Shown piece after piece: positions 9,806 to 22,778 of a stretch of 64,000 bases of DNA. The notes under the pieces were generated by a model. The model did no database searches and was not told the origin of the DNA. It was given only the letters and a program-made list of their open reading frames with translations. The position numbers and the translations under genes were made by a program. How positions within the stretch are numbered: position 1 is the first letter of the stretch; each line of letters begins with the position of its first letter. This DNA is from Dioscorea cayenensis subsp. rotundata (lineage: Eukaryota; Streptophyta; Magnoliopsida; Dioscoreales; Dioscoreaceae): the NCBI RefSeq assembly GCF_009730915.1, contig NC_052474.1:6731501-6795500 (forward strand). The letters run 5' to 3'.

Positions 9806-12800
9806 ATACAAACAATATACTTGCATACTCTCATCTATTTTTATCCTATTGAATGTCTATCTTTAAATTTATGGCTTGGGTGGTTATGGAGACAAAATCA
9901 ACACAAACATATTTATTTTTCTTTTAAGACCTCAAGCTAAGTTCAAAAAGCTTCCTATGAATCAATTCAAATAAGATTTACAAATCTAGATAGCAAAGAG
10001 GCTAGGATGCGGTGTTCACAACCTACAATAGTTCTATAATGCCCCGTCGAGAGAATACAAGTAGAAAATAAGTTCTAACAAACAATGGTGTTCATGTATA
10101 ACTAAATTCAATTATTCTCATAGGAAATGACCAATGGATCCATATAACATCATATAAAGAAAATTCATATAAGTCTCTTTTGGAACTTTACTCTGAACTC
10201 TTTCAAGCAATCTCCCTTCCTTTGACATCAATCAAGGAGTTTATTCATGCTATTTCTTCCAAGATTCTCTTTTATAGCCGATTAGTCCTTTGATATTGAT
10301 AGCTTTGATAGAATCTACACAATCAATTGAAAGACTCCAAATCATAGAACCTTGAGGGTAGTGATAAAAATTTGGGTCAAATGCTTTTACAATTTTCTTA
10401 ATGAAAAAGGTCTCGAGTCTCGGTTGAGCAACTAATATTAGAAAAATGTTTCCCACTTAAAATCAAACTCTTCAACATGCTTACATAGGATAACAAAATT
10501 AATTTTGACCTTAAATAATGCAATAACCTCCCTATAACAATGTGCTTGCTCTGCACTTCCTTTATGGAAATCATTGATCATTTATTCACACTTCTTTTGT
10601 TAAACCATCTTGAATTTTTTTTTTTTTTTACTTCTATTATAATATTCAATTTTATTCGATTTCAGTTTTATAAGTTCAATTTTCATGAAGGAAAAAATTA
10701 GAAAAACACTCAAAATATATGTGATGTGCATACAATGAGAGACCCACAATCCTAAAAGACCAGTCTGATAAGGTGGGGTTTCCTTTCACATATATGCTTA
10801 TGGGCTCCTTTTCAATTAGATGATGTGAGACTAAACCAAGCTTGTAACAGTATGGCAGCTTCTTTTTAAGGTTATATTTTGGAATAGTTAGTAAATGTAA
10901 ATAAGATATAATTAATCATAAATTCCTTCCATTAAACCCTATAATTATTGGGATTAACAGGATTATCTTTGTTTGGTCATTAGTTACTCATGAGCTTAAC
11001 AAGCCCTACCCATTGCGATCAAATGTAGCCGTGGTCTCACTATTAGAAGCTCAACTTTGCTCAGCTTGACAACTCTAGACAATGGATAGATGGCTTAACC
11101 TTTGAATTTGATAGTGCTCCAATGGATGAATAATACACATTAGCAATATTCTCCTAAAAGTTAATTTCATTTTCTTTAAATGTATTTTTTTAAACCTCGT
11201 TTATGTCACAGCTTGTGGTATTTGGGCACCTCATAATTTTATAATTTTGGTGTGGCATTTCTTCTTTTAATAAACTTGTGATTTATCCAATTCGCTTAAA
11301 TAATAATAAATAAAATAAATTTCTGGTGTACATATATATTCAATTATTGACATATATTTCATGTATGATTAGAGCCATTAATTGGTTGCAATTCTATATG
11401 AAACTCCTGTGAGTTAGATGATGTGGAGACTATTTTAAGTAACACATGGTTTCTTTTATGCAAAATGGTCTTTTTATGTTTAGTGTTGTATGGCAATAGT
11501 ATTAAATTTACACAATAATGAGAAACACACTGCCAGTTCTTATTATGGAGGTTTATCCTTAATTAATAAAGCAAAACCTCAAAGTTTTTCCAAAAGAGTT
11601 GTGAGTTTTTTTCCATTGAAACTCTACTTTGAATTCATTCTGTAAACAAAAGATTTAATTATTTAATTTGTTTGTATATAAAAAATAAAGATTCACCAAA
11701 TATGCATACATATATACATACATAAAATACACCAAGAAGAAGGTACAAATTGTCTAGCTGGCAGGATGTCTGATTGAATCAAAAGTATGTAGACATGAGC
11801 AGCCATGTACATCTCTAAAGATTTTCTTGTTTTCACTTTTCAGGGAATTAATTCACTCAGTAAAAGGACTCAAGAATATATAGGCACTCAATAGTCTTAG
11901 TTTTCCCTTGCAGAAATCATAGCAATTAATGACTTGGAAGCAACATAAAATTTTACACTAGCGTAAGCATTCCTTTGGTTTAGTATGCTTTCATTCTAAA
12001 TTTAGTAAACAATGAGTGGTGTACATAGAGGAATTTATCAGTTGATGATTGTGAAAAGAGACGCAACTTAGTTGAGGAAATATAACAAAATTGTCAAATA
12101 ATTGAATGAGTTATGTGGTGGAAGATGAAGTAGGTGTGCTAAGAAATATAGATGGAGAAAAGAAGTTATTTCAGTATATGCTTGGATGGAGAATGAAAAA
12201 AGAGATCATTTCCTAATAAATCTTCTTCCATTTCTATTGAGAATTCTCACTTTATTTCCATTTCCAAGAAGAAAACAACCAAAACTATTTTCAGAAATGT
12301 TAGCTTATTCTCCCAGACAAGAAGGAATGAGAATTAAATGCTGACTCTTCTAATTAATTTCTCACTTCATTCTATTTTCCTTTCCTTTATCTTGCTACTT
12401 TATGTGATCTAAAATGAGAGAGAAATTAATACTTTTTTTTATGACAAAAAAAATAATATTATGGTTCTATATATGATATCCTAATAAGACACTGTCACAG
12501 AGATACACACTTCTCATCTTCATCTAAATCATCATCATCATCATGCTCATCATCTCTTCCTACATTATTCAAACTTTAATTACTTTACTCTTTTTTCCCC
12601 CACTTTCTGGTATCATTTTTTTACTATCACATCCTTCCTTCGTCATGACATCATGTGGTGATTACAAAGGAGTTCTCGGAAGAATATCCTTCCCATATAA
12701 TATCTTTTTTTTGTTTTTGTTTTTTTTTTCGAAGTATGTATGTTTGGAAGAAGAAGACTTTAAATATTTCTTTTCTTTTAATTTTCATGTGGTTGATCTC

Positions 12801-13417
12801 TGAACTCATGAAAGGTAAACATTGTACTTTCAAGTTTCAACAGAAACCATCCCAGTCCAAGAAGATGGGAAGCAAAAGAAAAATAAATATATATATATTA
12901 TGACAGTAACTATATGCTCTTCAATATATAGAATCATATATTCATCTTATTATTAATCACAATCCATTGTTGCTTTCTCTCCAAATTCCATACCTTATTA
13001 ATTATGTTTTGGTAGTTCGTCACTAGTTCCATCCAATTCCAACATATATAAGACAAAAACACAACAAATTAACAAAGATACATAAACATCTCAAATCTTT
13101 AAAACAAGCTGCTCATCTATTAACAATATATACATAGAAACATGATGATTTGAGGAGATTAAAAAAGAAAAACAAACAGATAAGAAGAAAAAGAAAAAAT
13201 TCTATGACATATTGAGATTATTGTTGATGAAGATCATATATGAAAAAAGAACAAACGGTTGGGTTGATTATGACTGCGCCAAAACTGTAAGCTAGTAACT
13301 CACTCACTCACTGACTACCACTCCACTGATGAAACAACGATCACCACTGCCCGAATCTCCAAGCAAACCCGGTGCTACCCTTCATTCTACGCCTATCTCT
13401 ATCTATTATAATACCTT
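9806..13417. other. Long intergenic stretch, no gene seen
   Basis: AT-rich throughout. Small ORFs here lack recognisable motifs and plant-gene base composition. The last few hundred bases contain the 3' flank of the LBD gene. Confidence 0.45.
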
Positions 13418-14235
13418 CTAATCAAGCTGAGATGGCACCGGCGCCGGAGCCGGCGCCGTCGATGGCTCAAAGGGACCAAGAGTGAGCTCAAGGCCAACCT
13501 CATCACCATCTTCAAACCAAGCTTGACTCTTGCTGCAATTAGGCTCAGCCTGGCTAACATGAGAAGCTTCCATAGTATCAGTTGAGAAGATGCTATCAGA
13601 CGAGTCATGGCTCGGCTCGCTATTGCATTGGAGCCAGCCAGGCAAAGGCTTCGGCTTCGGCTTCACCACTGCCGAGCGCTTGAACCGGTTACGCGGCTTA
13701 GCAACCTTACGAAGCTCGCCAACCGGTGCCGCCGAGTCCTTGCAGACGTGCCGTATGTCATACCCTTTGAGCTGCGGCATCGGCGCGGCTTCTGACGGGA
13801 TCTGCACGATCGGCGCGCCTTTCAGCACGGCTTCTACCGCCGCCTGACAAAGCTGCCAACTTCCCGACCAAAGCAACCCAACCGAACCGTAGATCGGGTT
13901 CACTATCCGACCACACGCTTCGTACAACAGTGACCGGAATATAGCTGCAGCCAAATCCAAACCATCTTGTTTATATAAATAAATTTATTTTAATTTAAAA
14001 TAAATAAAAATAAAGAGAGCAAAGATTTGAAACTGCAACACAGACCTGGACGAAGGTGTTCAGGACCAGCGTTGATGAGATTCATAAGCCCAGCACGGCC
14101 ATAAAACTTAGCCAAGAAAACAGTTGCATTTGCTTGTGATTCAGGGCTTTTGATCCACTGCAAACAAGGCCTGATACTGCAGTTATCACTGCACCCTTTG
14201 CGCAGCACTCTGCAACCATTGCAGCTCATCCTCAT
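13418..14235 (-). CDS. LOB-domain transcription factor, class II (LBD41-like)
   Basis: Two minus-strand exons, 14235-14046 and 13944-13418, joined by a 101-bp GT-AG intron in phase 1, give 238 residues. The start [19 protein letters not shown] holds the C-x2-C-x6-C-x3-C zinc-finger-like motif (Cys 5, 8, 15, 19). It is followed by the LOB block [26 protein letters not shown] and, across the splice, [20 protein letters not shown]. The C-terminus has basic RNRFKRS and KPKPKP patches and a late VGLELTLGP, the leucine motif of LBD40/41/42-type proteins. The intron position within the LOB region and the MRMSCNGCR start support class II. These are nuclear DNA-binding regulators; LBD41 relatives respond to hypoxia and nitrogen status (family knowledge). 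Reading frame intact. Confidence 0.95.
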
Positions 14236-14263
14236 GGCTGTTCACACCACTCTTTCTTGAAAT

Positions 14264-14332
14264 GATTATGATTATGATTATGATGAAAACGAAGAACACG
14301 ATGATGATGATGATGATGATGATGATGATAAT
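14264..14332. repeat. ATG/ATT-type triplet microsatellite in the LBD 5' leader
   Basis: Runs of ATTATG hexamers (about 14264-14283) and GAT/ATG triplets (about 14299-14331) lie just upstream of the LBD start. On the mRNA strand they read as ATCATC and contain no ATG, so they do not add upstream start codons. Confidence 0.7.
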
Positions 14333-14406
14333 GGAAAAGAGAAAGAGAAAGAAGAAAAGGTTAATTGAGATGGGAGAGAGAGAGAGTGGTTGGCAAGTGA
14401 GGCAGG

Positions 14407-14416
14407 GTATATAAGT
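14407..14416 (-). promoter_or_regulatory. TATA box of the LBD gene
   Basis: CTTATATACC on the minus strand lies about 175 bp upstream of the LBD ATG. Below it comes a CT-rich tract (about 14376-14388) typical of plant leaders. A start site about 30 bp downstream would exclude the upstream ATGs at 14464 and beyond. Confidence 0.5.
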
Positions 14417-14479
14417 GGTTTGGTTTGGTGGTGGTGAAGCAGCCGTGGATTTGGAGATGAGCATGGCCAGCGGTTTCCA

Positions 14480-16437
14480 AAGAGTGGGAAATTTGGGGCG
14501 AAATTGGAAACCGGGTTTTGCTTTGCTCGTAGCCCAATGTAAACACCCACTTGCAATGACGTAAATACCCCTGTTCCAGTTCTGTTCCCATATACCATTG
14601 AAGGGCAGTGAGGATGGCTAATCGGCGCGTGGCAGCCACGTTCACTGCACAGGGCTGCGCCCTGATCGCCACATATCCTGGAAAGCCCACATCCTTTTCT
14701 TGAAATTACTAAACTAACCTCGCTTTTCCTGCTTTCCCCGTTTTATGGAACTCATACCACTCCGGTTTCCGGTTTCCCTTGGCCTGTGGGCGCCTGACCC
14801 AACTCGCCACTGGTTTTCTCTTTTCCCCCTCTTCTTATCTTTTCTTTTTTGCATCCCCATATTCTCTCTCTCTCTCTGCATTAATACAAACACCTTTTAT
14901 GCGCTTCTTCTCCTCAACTTCGTCTTTTCTTCTTGCATTAAAAAAATGAATAATTATAATTAAAAGTAATTTCTCAATTCATCAACCAAACATCTGTCAC
15001 AAATCATAATTCCAACCCAAATTGACATTTTAAGTGCTAATGGTCGGTGTGTTAGCATCTATACATCTATCTATCTATTTGATTATTTTATAATTTTATA
15101 TTATAATTAGATTTGCCATTAATGTCTTTCAGCCAATTTGTTGGGAAAGTATTGGGTCGTCCAGAGAAAAAAACAAAAATTAGTATTTTTTTTTTAGTTG
15201 TTCTCATTTCCAAATCAAGGAACTAAACCCATCCATAGTTTTTTAACCGTATTTCTAGCAAACAGGGAGCGTTTTTTGGTTTTATTCAATGATGGTTTTA
15301 TCTCTTTCTTTTTAGTTTATTTGGATAATCTTATCTTCCAAGATAACTAGTAAATAAGATAATTATGAGTCCAAAGAACATATGCTTAGGAACATATTTA
15401 TTTTATTTATTTAATTAATTCAAAAAATCAACACAAATATTACATTTGCCATTTGAAATTACATTGTCTTGCCTGAAAAAAAAATAAAATAAAATAAAAA
15501 GTTATGAAAATAATTAAACATGGACACATTCGAGTAGTAATTAAACTCTTTCGAGTGCACCAATTAGCAAAGGATGAGATTTAGAGATGCAATTTACAAC
15601 CATCCCTATAAAAATTTCCAAATTAATAAGTTAATACACAAGGGATTCTAAATAATTTAATAGATATAACATTTTTTTAAAAAAATAATAATAAACCACA
15701 ATTCAACAATCATATATAATGATTATAATTTATTTTTAATGTTGGATTTTTCAATGATTTGTTACGATATGAAAAAAATTATTTGTATTTTTTAATAAAT
15801 ATATTATAAATATTTATAGTATCACACAACATTTATATAGGAGATATGCTCAATAAAATTGAGTCTTGTGAGTGTTATATTTAGACATAAATTATATATA
15901 TAAATTAATGTCAAAATAAATGTGAATTGAAAAAGTTTATTACACCCATTGAGAGAGACACTCTTTGTATTAACCCAATTTTTCTGTCACAATATATAAT
16001 TTAATTTAAATAAATCTTTAATTTTTTATTTTTCTCTGGTACAATCACAGTACTAATAAATTTCTGAGCATAGGTTATACAGTATATACTGTACTATGCA
16101 CTATAATATCATATTGAGGTTCCTCAAATAATTATTTCACAAGTAAAGAGCCTTGCATATATTGACAATATTGTAACTCACCTTTTCAAAACGTTTTTAT
16201 AGTGAATGCTTGGTATTATTTGCCAAACTTGACTGTTATATAAATTTGGTTTCATTTTGATTGTATTAGTACTATATTCACAATTTAGGTATTGGAAGAA
16301 AAAATTAGAAGTCTTCATCAAATACAACTTATATAATTAAAAAAATCTAAACCTTGTATTTAAATAACAAAAGACCAAATTAAATTATTATTGTTATTTC
16401 TCTATAAAATAAGATAAATTTTTATAACATATAAGTT
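14480..16437. other. Upstream flank of the LBD gene and AT-rich intergenic DNA
   Basis: 14480-14900 is of higher GC and probably promoter DNA. Beyond it the sequence is AT-rich, with no recognisable gene or transposon ends. Confidence 0.35.
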
Positions 16438-17320
16438 AGGGCTCGTTTGGCATTATTGCCAAATCTTTATTTTTGTTATCAATTCTAAATTTTGAAAATA
16501 AAAAAAAAAACAAATTTGACAAGCTATTTTTTATTTCAAAAATTTTGAGAACAACATCCATGTTTAAGGAAAAAAAAGTAGAAATACAGATTTTTTTGAT
16601 GTTTCAACCATTTTGAAAACGTTTTCAAAACATTAACTTAATCAATTAAAGATATTAATTACTATTTTTTTCACATAAGCATTAATGATTTAGACAAACG
16701 TTTTAAGATTTTCAACTCTCTTTTTTTCATAATTTTTTTCTTGGGTTTTCAAATCTCAAAATTTATTTTCTCCAATTTTTGTTAAGATTTATTTGTAATT
16801 TTTTTTAAAAACAGTCAGGAAATTTAAGATAAAGATGGCTAGATATTTGAGATTTTTCTTGTGAAATCTCCTTAGCTTTTTCTTTTTAAAATTTTCCTAA
16901 TTTTCACAAAAAAAATCTAGATATCATGTATTCTTTCTTTTTGTCACTAATACAAATTTATAAAAATTTGACATCTCATTATTTTTATATTTTATATAAA
17001 AACATATTAAAAGAAACCTTTGTTTTTTAATACAACTTAAGTTTATGTAATAATATAAAAAAAATTATAAAAATTATATTAATATAAATTAAGAAAATAA
17101 TGTAAAATTTTACAATATATATATATATATATTTTTGCTTTTGTACATTTTGCTTTCCCCAACATACAATTTTGGTATCCAAACATGTTTTTATTTTCAA
17201 AAATTTGATAACAAAATAAAAATAAAACAAAATTGAAATAAAAGTAAAAAACAGAAAAACAAAAACAATGCCAAATAAATATTGAAAGTTGAAATTTTTT
17301 CTGAATGAGCAAGCCCTAAT
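16438..17320. mobile_element. AT-rich fold-back (long inverted repeat) MITE
   Basis: The left end reads TTAGGGCTCGTTTGGCATT and the right end, reverse complemented, TTAGGGCTTG... with TTTGGCATTG about 40 bp in. Inner stretches also pair: TTTTTGTTATCAA and TTTTGAAAATAAAAA occur on the left and, in inverted form, on the right (about 17180-17260). This is a long imperfect inverted repeat of about 0.88 kb. A clean target duplication was not found. Confidence 0.55.
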
Positions 17321-18139
17321 CACTAAGATCACAAGTGTATTCTACTGATCCATTTCCAACTTAGCTCTTCCATGTATTTAATTAAAATAAAACGGACTCA
17401 TGGTTTCAAAGATTGATTACTAATGAGAGCTAAATTTTTTTGCATTAGGACTATAACTTATATTTAACATGTTTTTTTAATATATGTGATTTACTCATAT
17501 TTATTAAAATAAAAATAATAGGATGAAAAACAAGGAAGGAATGTGACAATAATAAATGAAAGTCTTATTTAGCCGGCTGCCGCTGAAATTCATCAAAAAC
17601 CCACCGCACCAAAACAACGAACCAGAGGAAAGAAAGGGCTAAAATAATAAAACCTCTCTTAAAAAACAAGGGCACTCCATCCACCGCCCACTGATATTTG
17701 TTTATCTTTCCTTGGAATTGCCCTTATTATTCCATACAACTTGGAACATGATAGTGACCTCCAAGTTTATTTCTGTAGGGATAGATGTATCACTAAACCA
17801 ACGAAGGACATCAATTAACCAATCAATCAATCAATCAATCCTCTTCACACCAATCAAGGTGTCCTTCACTCACAAGTTACAAGCCCCCATTTTTTTTTTC
17901 ATTAGTCTCATTTATTAATTTAATCCCCCCATAGTCCATGAGGTTGCACGGCTAATATTTTATGTAAATAAATTAAGTGCAAGTTGGCATTAAATTAATT
18001 AACACAAGTCTCAAGGTTTGTGACATCAACATTGTTCTACTGTTGTTGTTGTTGTTGTGGCCCTTCATGCACTTGGTTTTGTTCCCAATGTTTTTGAACT
18101 TCCCTTTCTTACGGCTTCCGTTTGCATGGTGTTTGACTC

Positions 18140-18186
<47 letters not shown>

Positions 18187-18433
18187 CTGAATTATCTCAT
18201 CACCCATTATAACTAATTAATACATGCATCATGAATTTATACAGCCAAACTATGAGCAAAATAAGCAAATAAATAAAATAAAAACAGCTCGAAAGATTAA
18301 TAAATTACATTCTTATCTCAATAACAAAGTTCTTATTTCATTTCCTTTCAGAGTAAAAGATTAGAAATTTAGAGGATACTTGATTGTTTGTAAATAAAAT
18401 TACAATGTAAGTGAAAATGTTGTATTTCAATTT
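17321..18433. other. Intergenic DNA with simple repeats
   Basis: No gene seen. Contains an AATC tetranucleotide run at about 17816-17840 and an (ATA)n run at about 18142-18184. 17575-17700 is of mixed composition without coding sense. Confidence 0.4.
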
Positions 18434-19315
18434 TTTTTTTTTTTGAATAAAGTGGATAAACCACGAATTTATTAATGAGAAAAGAAACTGGGAAAACAAA
18501 GTACAAGGGTGAAAATAACAAACAGAACAAACAGAACAAACAGAGGAAAAAGTAAACAGTTATCCTCACCAGAGATGAGGAAAATAAGGAGCAGAGAAAA
18601 AAGAAAAGGAAAAAGGCAGGGAAATCTGAAACCGGAGAAGTCAGCCATCAGGAGACAGAGGCCAGCTCAGAGACAGCGGTAGCGAATTACTCCTGAGTCG
18701 AGTTGGTCGCCATATCGTCAGTGAGGTCAGCGGATCTGGAGCGCAAAAAGTTTAAGGAGCGCTTTATCTTCTAAACACCTTTTGAGGCTTCTTGTTGATG
18801 GGATTCAAAATCTGCAGAAATCCAAGAAAGAATCATATAAGCAGTTTTAAAAATTATAGCAGAAAAAGGTACACATTTTTGGTTAAAAATGCGGTTGTTG
18901 CATTCCAGCCAAATGTTCCAGAAGATGGCTCTGGAACAGAGATCCCATAAATTCCTGTGAATAGAGTTTATGGAAGGAATCCAGATGGTCCAGATATTTG
19001 AAACTGAAGAAGACGAAGTTTCAGATCTAAGTGAACATTTGAAGAAAGGACCAAATGCGAACATATATGTCGCAGTTTAAGAGAAGATGATCCACTGATT
19101 CTGAGTTATTATGGCATAGAATACATGTGTCAGTGGCAAAAGGATTACAACCTTTTTTAAAAAGATTCTCAAGTGTTAAAATTTTATCCTCCCAGGCAAG
19201 CCAACAGAATAGAGTGATTTTGCTGGGGGATTTAATTTTCCAGAAGTTGGAATAAAGTTGGGAACGAATTCCTCCATCGATTAAGAATAGAGTGATTTTG
19301 CTGGGGGATTTAATT
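18434..19315 (-). mobile_element. 5'-truncated LINE (L1-type) 3' end
   Basis: On the minus strand this holds the C-terminal part of LINE ORF2: a frame at 19064-18771 with AIFWNIWLECNNRIFNQK, the sequence after the zinc-binding (zf-RVT) region of plant LINEs. The 3' UTR ends GTGGTTTATCCACTTTATTC plus a poly(A) (poly-T on plus at about 18431-18444). Imperfect target duplications flank it: ATGTTGTATTTCAATTT on the left and ATGTTATTATTTCAATTT on the right. A 32-bp segment near the truncated end (about 19208-19240) is repeated at about 19284-19315. Not functional. Confidence 0.8.
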
Positions 19316-19556
19316 CTATGTTATTATTTCAATTTAGATCAATGTTGTTTACTTTGATGTAATTAAAAATAATTCATTTATTTTTCTTTAGTTGGTATAA
19401 TGTAAGTAAAAACCTATAGTTACCATGTAAATGAGATTGTGAGATTATCCAATTTATTTATTATTATTAATTATTTAATACTATTTAAAAAGTTAATTTA
19501 ATAAAAATAATTAATTAATTTAATAAATTATTTGTTAAATTTAAAAATATTTAATA

Positions 19557-19855
19557 CTCCCTCCGTTCCTAAATATATATCGTTTAAGAATGTTGCACAA
19601 GAATTAAGAATATTATTAAATTATCTAAATTTTAACATAAAAAACAACCAAATTAATAAATTATTCCTCTTTTGAAATAATGTATTTTTCTTGAGACTAT
19701 AAATATTACTTTCTTCATTTATATAACTTAGGAAATTGAAGATAGGCATAATTGGAAAAATAAATAAATAAATATTACCTTGATATTGTAAAGCGACAAC
19801 TATTTTGGAATATTTTTTTTTTCTTAAAACGACATGTATTTTGGAATGGAGGGAG
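19557..19855. mobile_element. Tc1/mariner (Stowaway-like) MITE
   Basis: Ends CTCCCTCCGTTCC and, inverted, GGAATGGAGGGAG, flanked by TA dinucleotides. These are the classic mariner-type MITE ends of plant genomes. It is about 0.3 kb and has no coding capacity. Confidence 0.8.
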
Positions 19856-20823
19856 TATTTCTTTAATTTATTACTTGGAAAAAATTATAATTAAATTTTA
19901 AAAAATTACTTTATTAATTATTATGATATAATTTTCAATTATAAAAATATTTTTATGATGAAATTATTTAATTCTATAAATATTAAATTATAAAAATATA
20001 ATATTTATTTAATTTTAAATGCTTAAAACAATAATAACTAATTTTCAAAAACAATATAATTTTTTCAATTAAAAAATATTTTGTTGTAAAAATATTTAAT
20101 TATATAAATATTATTTAATAAAATTTTATAAAATTTTATAATTTTCTTAAAAAATATTTTTATAATTAATTTTAAAAACAATTTAATGGATTAAATATTT
20201 TTATAATTAAATATGCGATGAATTTGATTGTGAGGGAGTACCACTAACAATACTGTATTTCAATTTACAATAAATTTTTTTATAAGTTAAAATATTGCAA
20301 AATATCTTAAACTATAAAACGTTTTACATGTAAAACTCATTTTACGGTAAACCAAACAATAATTTCATGTAAAATCAGTTATATTACAGCTACTTACAAA
20401 TAATAAAACAACCATTTTAAGTCCGTTGCAAAAATCAATCGTTTTTTTTAAGACATATCTTCCCAATGAAAGTGATATATATATATATATATATATATAT
20501 AACAAGTTTTCTTATCATTATTAATTTGAAAAATTTAGTTAAAAAAATTTATAACACAATGAAAGCAGCAAGTGATTCCAACAAAATAATTAAGTAATAT
20601 CATATTTTTATTTGATTATCTGATTAAAATATTCACATATATTTTTATTATAAAAATGTCTTTTTTAAATTATCCTCTAAACTACTCTTCATCATATAAT
20701 ATCATATGGAGTACCTTTATGTCTAATTATACACAGATGATATTTGATATACTGACTATTGTATGAAGTTTGCAGCATTATTCTTTTGATCAAATGCTTG
20801 TTTTCCCTTGTCATCCTATTAGC
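19856..20823. other. Very AT-rich intergenic DNA
   Basis: No gene. A (TA)n run lies at about 20477-20502. Confidence 0.4.
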
Positions 20824-21460
20824 CATAGTTATCAGACCCGGCCTGGACATTGACCCGGTCAAAGTTCTGGGTCACAGGTCAATTGGTTCAACCGTCGGGT
20901 CATTTGGGTCAATACTGGGTTAATAAAAATATTTTAAAATATTATTTTTTAAATTATAAATTACTTTTTAATTATATAATGATATATCATAATAATATCC
21001 ATGAATTATTAGTTATCAAATAAATAATTTGATGGGAAAAAAATACAAACCAAATTTTAATCTTTGATTTGGAAGCAGTAGAAAAGGGGAAAAAACCTCA
21101 AACTTCACATAATACCAACACATAACAATACGTCAAAGTTCAAGCATCAACTAATTCATAATAGAAGTTTAAATTTATCATCGAAGTATTAAACCAAACT
21201 CAATCCAATATATAACCAAAGTTCAAAATTGAAATCACAAATAAAATTGGGTCAATCGGTCTGACTGCAGGGTCGACTGGTCCGATCACCGGGTCAATCA
21301 GTCTGACCGCCGGGTCAACCGGTCTAACCACTGGGTCAAAGCGGGTCAAGGCTGGTCAGAACGGGTTGATTGCATAACCGGTCTAATTAAAGACCTGGAC
21401 CGATTGAAGCACCGGGTCAATTGGTCGGACCACCGGATCAGTCCGGGTCTGATAACTATG
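20824..21460. mobile_element. hAT-type MITE (637 bp)
   Basis: Perfect terminal inverted repeats CATAGTTATCAGACCCGG at both ends and an exact 8-bp target duplication CTATTAGC (20816-20823 and 21461-21468), the hAT signature. Both arms are built of GGGTCAA/CCGGT-type subrepeats around an AT-rich centre. Non-autonomous. Confidence 0.88.
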
Positions 21461-21468
21461 CTATTAGC

Positions 21469-22211
21469 CGTCAATGGAATGTTGTATGAATTTTACAACA
21501 AATAACCAAGGTTACACTATCCTTAGAAATTGGTATGCATGAAACTTGAAATTTATTCCAGTGTAAATTTTGTTTATATATTCATTCATATTAATTAAAT
21601 GTAAATTTTGGCGTATATTAATTTTATGGATTCATTTAATGATAATATATTGAAGATTTTCATTTCCAACTATCCATGTGCCAAAATAAAATTTTTGTCA
21701 ATGTTAAACTATAAAAAATGCTTAGGAGGTATTTGGTTCAAGGGAGTGAAATAAAGTGATAAAAGTGGTGAAATCACATTTTTAATAGAATTCACACTTT
21801 TAGTTGACTAAAGTAATAGAAGTGGAGAAATTACATTTTTGATAGAATTCTCACTTTCAGTGGAAGGCGTGATTTTTGACTATTAATCAATAAAGTGTAG
21901 ACAACTCCATCACTTTATTGGCATTTGGACGATAAAAATAATACACATAAGTAAAATATAAATTTGTTCATAATTTTATCACAAATTCTGGGGCGAAACC
22001 CAGGGGGTAGCAGGGGTAAAGCCTCCTTGACAATGAGGAAATTATTTTTCAGATAACATAAAATTTTATGGTTTCAGTTTTTCTATACTTAAGTTAATGT
22101 AAAATAGAATATTTATGCACATAAAAGTGTGCAATGTAGTTGTTATTGAGTGGTTAGTGGGTCTAACTAAAATATATGTGGTGACCACCCACCTGAATCC
22201 TCTCTAGTACA
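21469..22211. other. Intergenic DNA, no gene seen
   Basis: AT-rich. A stretch at about 21725-21900 starting AGGAGGTATTTGGTTCAAGG may be part of a decayed Tourist-like repeat; its ends were not identified. Confidence 0.3.
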
Positions 22212-22778
22212 TGGGGATTGCAACGGGTCGGGTCGGGTGTGGGTTTTGTCATATCCGCACCCGAACCAGCTACCACGCCCCCATACCCGAATCAGAATCC
22301 AAACTCGAACCCAACTGGTTTTCAAAACTACAACCCACACCCGCACCCGAAGGTTAATCGGGTACCTACGGGTATACCCGCCCCGTGTTGCCTCTATTTA
22401 AATTTAAAATAAAATTAAAATATCAAATAAAAATTAAAAATACCAATAAAATTCATAGTTTTTTTGTTTGTATGAACACCATAGAGTAGGAATTGAAAAG
22501 ATATATTTAAAGCAGCATAAAATAGACAAATTAAACACTATAGAGTAGAAATTTAAAAGACCCTAACAAAAAAATTAAATATATATAATTGGGTATATTT
22601 GTTAATTGAGTTTCGGGTCGGGTTCGGGTTCAGGTCAGTTATCAGGATTCCCATACCCGCACCCGCATCAGCTTTACATTAGTCGGTTATTACCTGAACC
22701 AGACCCGAAACCAGGTCAAACCGGGTTTTACTCGTTAAACTCGGGTCAGGTCGAGTTTGGATATAATTGACATCCCTA
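22212..22778. mobile_element. hAT-type MITE with GGGTCGGGT arms (567 bp)
   Basis: Ends TGGGGATTGCAA and, inverted, TAGGGATGTCAA, flanked by the exact 8-bp duplication CTAGTACA (22204-22211 and 22779-22786). The arms are rich in ACCCGCACCCGA and GGGTCGGGT words around an AT-rich core. The small ORF inside is not a gene. Confidence 0.83.

Noticed and set aside
13590..13847. Plus-strand frames opposite the LBD exon 2
   Set aside because: They are antisense shadows of a high-GC LBD exon and match no family.
14186..14690. Frames with poly-Ile/Ser upstream of LBD
   Set aside because: They arise from triplet repeats, and most start above the TATA box so would not be in the mRNA.
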